A stretch of DNA of 64,000 nucleotides. Source: Ailanthus altissimus (taxonomy: Eukaryota; Streptophyta; Magnoliopsida; Sapindales; Simaroubaceae). Below are positions 56,988 to 64,000 of this stretch, piece by piece. The first letter of the stretch is position 1; each line of letters opens with the position of its first letter. The position numbers and the translations under genes are program-made. Under the pieces are notes generated by a model that saw only the letters and a list, made by a program, of their open reading frames with translations, was not told where the DNA came from and did no database searches. The stretch covers positions 16,497,001 to 16,561,000 of the forward strand of contig OX327683.1 of NCBI GenBank assembly GCA_946807835.1. Direction: 5' to 3'.

Positions 56988-57943
56988 TAAAAAAAATTAA
57001 ATTAAAAATTATAAGCATATAATATTAGAAAAAAAATATTATTAGCATATAATCAACTATTACATATTCAAACAATGACAAAAACTTAAAAATAATTACA
57101 ACTAAACAAATAATATATATAATAATTACAACACAATTTAAAAATACAAAATTAAACACATTAAATTAAACAATTATTAATAAATAAATGAATTTACTCA
57201 TAATTTTAATATATTTTAAAATTAATTAAAAAATTAAAAAAATTAAAAAAATTACCACGTGGCAGATGCCGTGGGGTGCCATGCTGGGCACGCGTGTCAA
57301 CGTGAGGCGCATGCCACAGTGTGCCTCCATGGCGCACTACAGCGTGCGCTTCACGGTATGGCAACACGTTAGGTGTGTGATATTACACGCCGATGTGTGA
57401 ACCCACGCGCCGGCGTGGTCCATAGTGTCAGCGCGTAACATCGTGTCCAATGGTGAAAAATAACTGAAATCTGCCATTTTCAGTCATTTTTGGATTCCAG
57501 CTATTTTTGGGCCATTTTTGGCCTTTTACACAATTTTTTTTATCGTTTTACACATTACTAACACTACATCTATATATTTCTAACAACTAAATAAAAAAAA
57601 TAACTCAAAAACACAACAAAATTAAATTTAGAATAAAAACTCACCAAATTTCACTAATTTTCAATTTTTTCAACTCTACAATTAATTATTTTAGTTCAAA
57701 TCTTCAAAATATACTAAGTTTGCAGCCGATCTACGAGTTGTGGAGAATTTTAGAAAAAACGCTTGTCAGAGAGAGAGAGTTGGCCGAGAGAAAGTGAGGG
57801 GAGTATTGGAAAAATTTCCGTTTTTGGGTGTAAGGACAAAATGGTAAGGCAATTAGGATTTTGGTTAATATATTTCAACATGTTTAACTGAGGTCAAAAT
57901 AATTTTTTTTAAAAATATTTTATGTCAAAATGGAGAATTTCCC
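56988..57943. repeat. Right terminal inverted repeat of MULE-B
   Basis: In inverted orientation it matches the left terminal repeats: outer end (57880-57943), a leader-like stretch with GAGAGAGAG (57770-57778), blocks such as ATATATAGATGTAGTGTTAG (reverse strand, about 57555-57580), the GC-rich block (57250-57480) and the inner A+T part (56990-57245). Confidence 0.8.
57256..57261. promoter_or_regulatory. G-box (CACGTG) in right terminal repeat of MULE-B
   Basis: TACCACGTGGCAGATG, at the inner edge of the GC-rich block and on the promoter side of the DUF1985 gene. Confidence 0.6.
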
Positions 57944-57952
57944 AAATCAAAA

Positions 57953-58299
57953 ATCAAAAAGGCAAATACGAAAAAACTTAAAATTGGGGCCACTCCCACG
58001 ATGAAGAATCTTAATGATTTGATAAACTTGCAAGATTTATGAATTTGCCACAGGCGCAGCACCCATGGATGAAGCTTCTAAGTGCCTTGATTAGAAAAAA
58101 GTAAAAATGTTTAATTATAGAATTACCACTATAAAAATTACGTTAACAAACATTTTTTTGTTTTGTCTAAATAATTTTCTCTTTTATGTAATTGCGACTA
58201 AAAGCTGTCATTGCAACGATAAATGTAAATTTCCATAATTTAAGATTTTTTTTAATTGTCTCAAATATTTTATTTTAGTTTCAACTCGAATTATGGTTG
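57953..58299. other. Spacer between MULE-B and C3
   Basis: A+T-rich. Nothing recognised. Confidence 0.5.
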
Positions 58300-58637
58300 A
58301 CTTAGGACATATAAATTACATAAGGGCCTTATTTTTTACTTAGAACATATTACAATATAACACAATACACATAAACATATTTGAGAGAGCAATTGTTGTA
58401 ATCCCTTCTAGAGAAAGAAATTTTTTTTGTAAACTCTATTATTCTTGTAAAAGTATACTTTGTGAGTGCTTTGTGATTTAATAATAAGAAGAGAGATCTT
58501 GATCTGCTATAGACGTAGGTAATTGCCTAATTATATAAATTATTTTGTGGGTTTTCTTCTAATTCCTTTCTTAAATTTTCTTTGTTTTGTTTGCTGTATT
58601 ATTATACTTTGTGTGTGTAAGTGCTTCCACCCCCAAG
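58300..58637 (+). repeat. Probable 5' LTR of C3 (start uncertain)
   Basis: Placed because a primer-binding site follows. Contains a region with AAGAAGAGAGATCTTG and the end GCTTCCACCCCCA. The true start is not fixed because the partner LTR lies beyond the window. Confidence 0.45.
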
Positions 58638-58641
58638 AAAT

Positions 58642-58654
58642 TGATATCAGAGTT
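58642..58654 (+). other. Primer-binding site of C3
   Basis: TGATATCAGAGTT, matching the initiator-tRNA-Met consensus TGGTATCAGAGC with two changes, 15 nt before the gag ATG. Confidence 0.75.
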
Positions 58655-58668
58655 TAGTTTATCAAATT

Positions 58669-59420
58669 ATGGCAGTATTTAAGTATGAAATAGAGAAATT
58701 TAATAGTAAAAATGACTTTAATTTGTGGAAGATTAAAGTGATATCGCTACTGGTGAGCCAAGAATTAAGCTTGGCCGTGGAGGAGACTGTAACCCCGTCT
58801 AGTGAAAAGAAAAAGCCAAGGTTATCTAAATCTGAAGCAGAGAGAAAATACATTCAAGATAGAGCTCATAGTATAATTGTTCTGTTCTTGAGAGATGGGG
58901 TTTTGAAGGAGGTTGTTAGTGAGAAGATAGCTATTAGTCTTTAGAAGATGAGATGATCTTTATATGACTAAATTGTTGGCTAACCATCTGCATATAAGGA
59001 AAAAAATTTATTAGTTGTCTATGTCAGAAGGGACACTGATAAAATACCATATAGATGCCTTCAACATGATTATAATTGATTTAGAGATAATCGATGTAAA
59101 GATAAAGGATAAAGACAAAACAATAATCCTGTTGAGCTCATTTCTCTATAGTTATGAATACTTTGTTGATACGTTACTTTTGATAAAGAGAGTTTAACCA
59201 TGAAAGATGTGAAATTATCGTTAAACTCAAAGCACTTAAGAAAAAAGATAGAGGCCAATGCAAAAGGATTATCTATAAAGGAATGCCTATGCGAAGAGAA
59301 AAAAAGTCAAAGAAGAGTTCATAATTGAAGTGTAGGGGGTTATTCTAGGAAGTGCTATTGCTGTAAGAAAAAAGAGTACTTTATAAAAGATTACTCAGAG
59401 AAGAAAGAGGCAAATGCTGT
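58669..59420 (+). pseudogene. Copia gag of C3 (Tnt1-like)
   Basis: Opens with an ATG at 58669. KYEIEKFNSKNDFNLWKIKV is the classic gag N-terminus ('YEVxKFxGxNxFxLWxxxM'). Open frame 58669-58944 runs 91 codons. After a frameshift comes a 'LYMxKSLxNxLxLKxxLY' equivalent, then SMSEGTLIKYHIDAFNMII (59015-59197) and LSSFLYSYEYFVDTLL. A zinc knuckle remnant (CYCCKKKEYFIKDY, about 59349-59392) has lost its His and third Cys. Gag forms the cytoplasmic particle; here it is broken at least twice. Confidence 0.85.
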
Positions 59421-59877
59421 TATAGCTTATTAGGATAGCTATGATAGCTCAGAAACTTATATAGCATTTTATAGTAAGAGTTCTGATGTGTAGATTTTAG
59501 ATTCTAGTTGTATGTTCCACATATGCTCGAATAAGTCATTATTTTATAATTTTCAGTCTATTAATAATGGTAAAGTGTTAATGAGAAATGACATAATTTG
59601 TCAAGGGATGAGAATTTGTAGTGTTAAAATTAGACTACGTAATGGGAAAGTGAAATAGTTATTAGAAGTTAGGTATGTTCTTAACCTCAAGAGGAACTTG
59701 ATCTCACTGGGTATGTTAGACTAGAAAGGGTGCTCTATCAGAGCTGAAAGAAGGATTTTAAAAGTGTTAAAAAGTTCCATGGTTATGATGAGAGGTGATA
59801 GGCATAACGGTTGAATGTGCTAAGAGGAGAGGCAGTAAGTGGTTCTACATCATTCTCCATTGATATTGAGAATATGC
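59421..59877 (+). pseudogene. Copia protease of C3
   Basis: Readings ILDSSCMFHICSNKSLF (from 'WILDSGCSxHMT', with the active-site Gly changed to Ser) and LEVRYVLNLKRNLISLGMLD ('LxxVxYVPxLxxNLISLGxLD') define the protease region. Stops interrupt. S6 follows directly at 59878. Confidence 0.8.
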
Positions 59878-62078
59878 TATTGGTATTTGTGCTTATGTGC
59901 CATCCTTTTGTGTATGAATATTTATTTAATATTTATACTAATATTATCATTTCATTAAATCACTAATTATATTTTATATATGGTAAGATACTTGTAATAT
60001 TTCAAACATTGTATAATCTGAAAAAGTTCAGATATGTTCTAAATGAGTTTAGATCAGTGTTAAAAATTAGTAACACTGAGAGTTATAAATGCTAAGAGTT
60101 AGCACTAATAAGAGTTAACAGGTTATAAGAGTCAGGAAAATCTAAGAAGTTAGAGTCTTGTCTAAAATGAGACAAAGACCCTAGAATATATTAGTAATGA
60201 CGAAGTTGGAAAGAGTTACAAATGGTATTAGAAAATGTCATTATGCAAATATGTTCTTAAATAATGCATTCCTGATTTATCTTCGCTGATGAGACCTTAT
60301 TACATATAGATTAAGATATATCTATATCTAGATGATCCAGATAGTTAGTCTTAGCAGACCATGAGTTCAGTGGAAGCTCATATAGAGATACAGGTATTTA
60401 GTAAAGACTGGGTACTGAACAAACTGATGAGGACCTCCAATAGGCATCTTATATAGCCGTCAATGAAGGGTCTTCTTGAGTTGAGTAGTATTCGTGATCC
60501 TTTGACCTGAGTGTCACGGTAGGCTTGTAAATGATCTACTATACTTTGGTTCCATACATGTCAAAAACCTTTTATGGTATGATTGTTGGGTGTCGCTGGG
60601 TATGGTCCGATGCTCATAGAGTTCGGTGTGCATAGATACAAGATTCAACAGCTCATTTGGGTAAGTAATATATCTTGATACTCTAAGATTGTATTTCAAA
60701 AAGTCTTATGGCCATAAGCAGTAATTTCTAAAAAAAAGTTTTATCCTAGGGATAAATGATATCATAAAAGTATTTACAGATATTATTTATTAAAATATAA
60801 ATTTGAAAATAAGTTTACGATCGAGCATATAGAGATTTAATGGTGTTGATTTATATCTCTGCTTTACTTAGATATGAATGATGTAGGGATTATACAGATA
60901 TATTATAACCTCAACTTGTATGGTCTAACATACCTCTTTGTAAGATTCATAACACATGTGTGGGGTATCATTCATGGACGTATAGAGGAGTTCTATATAA
61001 CAAACCGAGCATGGACTTAGAGAGTCTCATAATATAAAGTGTACTCGTTGTACACCAAGGCAGCGTATTGGATTAAACAGTTTAGTCCCAAAAATTCTAG
61101 CAAATCGAAAATATGTTTTAGGGGTTCCTCAGGATGTGTATTTGTCGAGACTTAAAATGTTAAGTACATCATATAATTAGTTGACAAGAGTTGTTAACTA
61201 ATAAGATGTTGACAAGTAGTACATTATTATTCATAAATTATTTTTACCATGAATTCACAATTAGCCTTGTTAGTAAATACTAATAAGGTAAAAGTAATTA
61301 TTCAAAAATAGTTTTTGAATAATTAATAAACAAACAAACAAATAAAATTTTATTATTAATTAAAATAAGTGGACAACGATTATGTATAATGGATTAAGCA
61401 CTTATAACGCGATGTTTGCCATTATAACAAGTGTTTTGATTGTTTATTAAAAAGTGGCCACTTAATGATATTTGAGTGGTGCAATTGAAAAGTGGTAGAA
61501 CTACTAAATATTAATTAATTCAATTTCATTCTTGATGGAAATTGACTTATACTGGTGGAAACCAATTTGGACAAAAGAGAGAGAGAGTTGGTTTTTGGTT
61601 GAGATAGGAAGAGTTGAGAGAATTTGGCTAAGTCTTTTCTAAGTTATAAATAAGGTGTTGTAAAAGGATCAAAGAGAGAAAAGACTAAAAACATTCTATT
61701 TCATCATCTATTATAAGAAACAACAACTACAAGAATCAAAGTGTTTTAAAAGTTAAATTACCTATTGCTAAAAATTTATGACTGCTATTCTATATTCACA
61801 ATCCCACCAGTTTTAGTTATGAACTAGAATTGTGCAATACCATACTTCAAAGTGAGCTCAAAACTTAGAGATTGAAACTATTAAATATTTGAAAGCTACT
61901 TTCATTCCGGGTAGGTTTTCTCACTTGTTTGTTATTTAGTTTGATTAATATATGATCATATATGAGATATATGTGCATGATTATGCAATATTGAATGTAT
62001 CTGTGTGTGATATTTTTGCTGTGTGTATAAAATTTTAAAATTATACGTGTACTTAATTAATCACACACTTTATTATCA
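59878..62078 (+). mobile_element. Solo LTR S6 (2-kb family, subgroup B) nested in C3
   Basis: Perfect TATGC target duplications at 59873-59877 and 62079-62083. It starts TATTGGTATTTGTGC (from TGTTGG) and ends TTTATTATCA, 2201 bp. Collinear with S2, S3 and S4. A TATAAATAAGG box lies near 61646. A GAACTAGAATTGTGCAA block (61822-61838) is shared with S3, followed by a donor-like GGGTAGGTTTT. Confidence 0.92.
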
Positions 62079-62083
62079 TATGC

Positions 62084-62930
62084 AAACCAATTTATCACAT
62101 CTAAGGTTAGCTCACTTAGGTAAAAGGACTCTAAAGGAGTTATATGATTAGAAGGCATTTGGTGAGGATAAGTTTAACCACTAGAGTTTTGTGAGTATTA
62201 TGTGCTTGAGAAAGCACATAAGGTAAGGTTTAATACTGAAGAGCACAAAAAAAGGGTACTATTAATTATATACACCCGGATCTTTGGGGTTAGCACAAAT
62301 AGTCACTTATGGTTGAGTAAGGTATTTTCTCACGTTTATTGATGTTTATTTTAAAAAGTTATGAGTATATGTGTTAAAGAGTAAAGAGAAATTATTTGAG
62401 TCATTCAAAACCCGAAAAGCCTTTGTTGAGAATCAAACTTGTAGAAGATTAAGAGGCTAAAATCAGATAATAGTCTCAAGTATTGCAACAAGACATTTGA
62501 TAGCTTTTGTGTTAAATATAAAATTGCAATGCACAAAACTATGAGATCAATACCACGATAGAATGGTCTAGCTGAGAAGATGAATATGGTCTTACTTGAG
62601 AGAGTTAGATGCATATTGATCAATGCAATGGTGTTTAAGGCATTTTTGGGTGAGGCTATAGTGACGACAGTTTATTTAATCAATAGAAATCATTCTTCAG
62701 TAATAGATTTCAAGACATTATGAGAAAAGTGGCTTCACAACCTTTCTAAGTATGATGACCTTAGGATATTTGGTTGCTCATCTTTTGTACATAAAAAACA
62801 GGACAAGTTAAAACCTAAAGCCTTAAAGGGGATATTCATAGCGTATCTCGAAGATGTAAAAGGATACAAGATGTGGTGCAATGAGTTGAAACCAGTAAGA
62901 AGTATCATATATAAAGATGTGTTATTAGAT
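62084..62930 (+). pseudogene. Copia GAG-pre-integrase and integrase of C3
   Basis: After S6 the reading is LSHLRLAHLGKRTLKELYD ('LWHxRLGHxSExGLxxLxK'), then integrase parts: 'YLFTFIDDxSRKxWVYxLK' equivalents (62320-62400), GLAEKMNMVLLERVRC-like ('VAERMNRTLxExVRCML', about 62570-62620), and the 'FGCxAFVHxxxxKLxPKAxKCIFxGY' block (LRIFGCSSFVHKKQDKLKPK, about 62762-62830). Extensively frameshifted. The minus-strand frames 62405-62623 and 62735-62968 are shadows. Confidence 0.8.
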
Positions 62931-63149
62931 GAGACAACAAGAAGAAGTGAAGGAAAAGCCTGTGCCAAAGGAATTTTAGCACTAAAAACAGTTGAAGTTA
63001 AAGTAGAACTTAAGAGAAGATCTGAGATACCCCCAGATCAATACTTTAGCATGTTAACCCTTGAAATTAAACAAAAAACACCAGTTAGTTCCTCGAAATC
63101 CATCCAAAATCAGACCAGGACTCTTGAGATGGAACTTAAAGAGTAACAA

Positions 63150-64000
63150 CTAGTCAGAGATAGGCTAAGGAGAATGATAAATCTACCAATAAGGTATGTT
63201 CAAGTAGACATAATTGCTCATGCTTTTAATTATGCATTCACTTTTGAACTTGATAAGCCTAAGATATATAGAGAGGCTATGAAGAGTGAGAATAGTAAGA
63301 AATGAAACCAGGCTATAGAGGATGAGATTAGTTCTTATTATAAGAACAATACCTGTAATTTGATAGAAAGACCTCAAAGTAAGAAACTAATTGGGTGTAA
63401 GTGGGTGTATAAGGTTAAGGAGGGGATACCGAGAGTAGAGCCTATGAGATTTAAAGTTAGGCTAGTGGTACAAGGTTTCACTCAAAGTAAGGGGATATCC
63501 TGCCATGAGATATTCTCACCAGTAGTCAAGCACACACCTATCAAGATTTTGTTAACTATGCGTGTGAACTTTAATTTACATCTAGAGTAGATGGATGTAA
63601 AGATAACTTTTCTATATGGAGAGCTAGATGATAAAATATACATGTCATAGCCACAATGTTTTGAAAAACTCAACATGGAGGATTATGCTTGTTTGTAGAA
63701 AAAGTCATTATATGAATTGAAGCAATCTCTTAGACAGTGGTATAAGGATTTGACGACTTTATGATGACTTATGGGCTTGATAGAAACAAGTATGATGGTT
63801 ATATATACTTTAAGAACCTGAGTAACAAGTTGAGTGTGCATTTACTTTTGTATATGGATGATATGCTTATTACATGCAATGATATAAAAGAAATACAGAA
63901 ATTAAAAAAACTGTTGAGTGGCCAGTTTGAGATGAAGGATTTAGGAGCAGTAAAGTTAATCTTTGGTATAGAAATTGTGAGAGTAAAAAGAGATGTTATA
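63150..64000 (+). pseudogene. Copia reverse transcriptase of C3 (cut by the window end)
   Basis: Readings KKLIGCKWVYKVKEGIPRVE and RLVVQGFTQSKGISCHEIFS with PVVKHTPIKILL (63360-63590), then MDVKITFLYGELDDKIYM, SLYELKQSLRQWYKD, the active site LLYMDDMLITCNDIKEI (about 63850-63890) and QFEMKDLGAVKLIFGIEIV. These are standard copia reverse-transcriptase blocks. A stop replaces Gln before MDVK, and there are frameshifts. The rest continues past 64000. Confidence 0.88.

Larger units (their letters stand above)
48593..57943 (+). mobile_element. MULE-B: Kaonashi-like Mutator element with two nested LTRs
   Basis: The left terminus GGGAATTTTTTGATTTTGAC and the right terminus (reverse strand) GGGAAATTCTCCATTTTGAC are inverted partners. 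Adjacent sequences AAAACAAAA (48583-48591) and AAATCAAAA (57944-57952) match at 8 of 9 positions and may be the target duplication, though A-richness weakens this. Long terminal repeats follow; the inner parts (about 49300-49740 and 57250-57700) match well in inverted orientation. It carries a transposase (+, 49895-53660) and a DUF1985/Ulp-type gene (-, 56001-56987). LTR X3 and solo LTR S5 are nested inside. Without them it is about 6.0 kb. Confidence 0.85.
58300..64000 (+). mobile_element. Ty1/copia retrotransposon C3 (Tnt1-like), runs off the window
   Basis: Left LTR (approximate), primer-binding site at 58642, gag, protease, integrase and reverse transcriptase in copia order on +. Solo LTR S6 (59878-62078) is nested between protease and GAG-pre-integrase. 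The window ends inside reverse transcriptase, so the RNase H and right LTR lie outside. Stops and frameshifts throughout. Confidence 0.85.

Overview
This is a stretch of nuclear DNA from a flowering plant, most likely a dicot. The evidence is strong A+T richness, long intergenic spacers, plant-type splice signals, one intact plant-specific fatty-acid elongase gene, and a dense mix of Ty1/copia, Ty3/gypsy, plant LINE and Mutator-like (MULE) relics. The species cannot be named from the sequence. No prokaryotic, organellar or CRISPR-like content was seen. The window has one clearly intact host gene, an intronless 3-ketoacyl-CoA synthase (32952-34340, +) of the KCS3/KCS12/KCS19 type, with its catalytic residues present. 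Nearly everything else that can be recognised is transposable-element sequence, much of it nested and broken by stops and frameshifts. LAYOUT. 1-14830: a decayed Ty3/gypsy element of Tat type (G1, +). It reads gag, protease, reverse transcriptase, RNase H, second RNase H, start of integrase. It is split by a solo LTR (S1, 2914-4892), an LTR-like insert (X1, about 6449-7769) and a copia element on the minus strand (C1, 8937-13121). 15840-17800: two copies of a GC-richer repeat, one of which looks CpG-decayed. 17983-24350: a LINE on the minus strand with a poly(A) tail, split by LTR X2 (20329-21737) and solo LTR S2 (22123-24117). About 24940-29040: MULE-A, a mudrA-type transposase on + and a Ulp1-like protease fragment on -. 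29040-36200: the KCS gene and its flanks, bordered by direct repeats of about 1 kb. 36218-38267: a non-autonomous MULE (MULE-C) with perfect 9-bp target duplications. 38868-47821: copia element C2 (+), interrupted by solo LTR S3 (-), which is itself interrupted by solo LTR S4 (+). 48593-57943: MULE-B, a transposase on + and a DUF1985/Ulp-type gene on -, interrupted by LTR X3 and solo LTR S5. About 58300 to the window end: Tnt1-like copia C3 (+), interrupted by solo LTR S6. HOW IT FITS TOGETHER. Target-site duplications and rejoined reading frames give the order of insertion. G1, the LINE, C2, C3 and MULE-B are the older layer. S1-S6, X1-X3 and C1 landed in them, and S4 landed in S3. Six solo LTRs of one 2-kb family, with no internal region anywhere in the window, point to repeated LTR-LTR recombination. 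The most interesting points are: the Kaonashi-like MULEs that carry Ulp/DUF1985 genes, with conserved G-boxes in their terminal repeats and a tandemly duplicated terminus in MULE-B; the head-to-head S3/S4 inverted structure; the paralogous empty site for MULE-C; the CpG-decayed repeat pair; and an AUG-UAA start-stop element in the KCS leader. I found nothing I can defend as a wholly new biological system.
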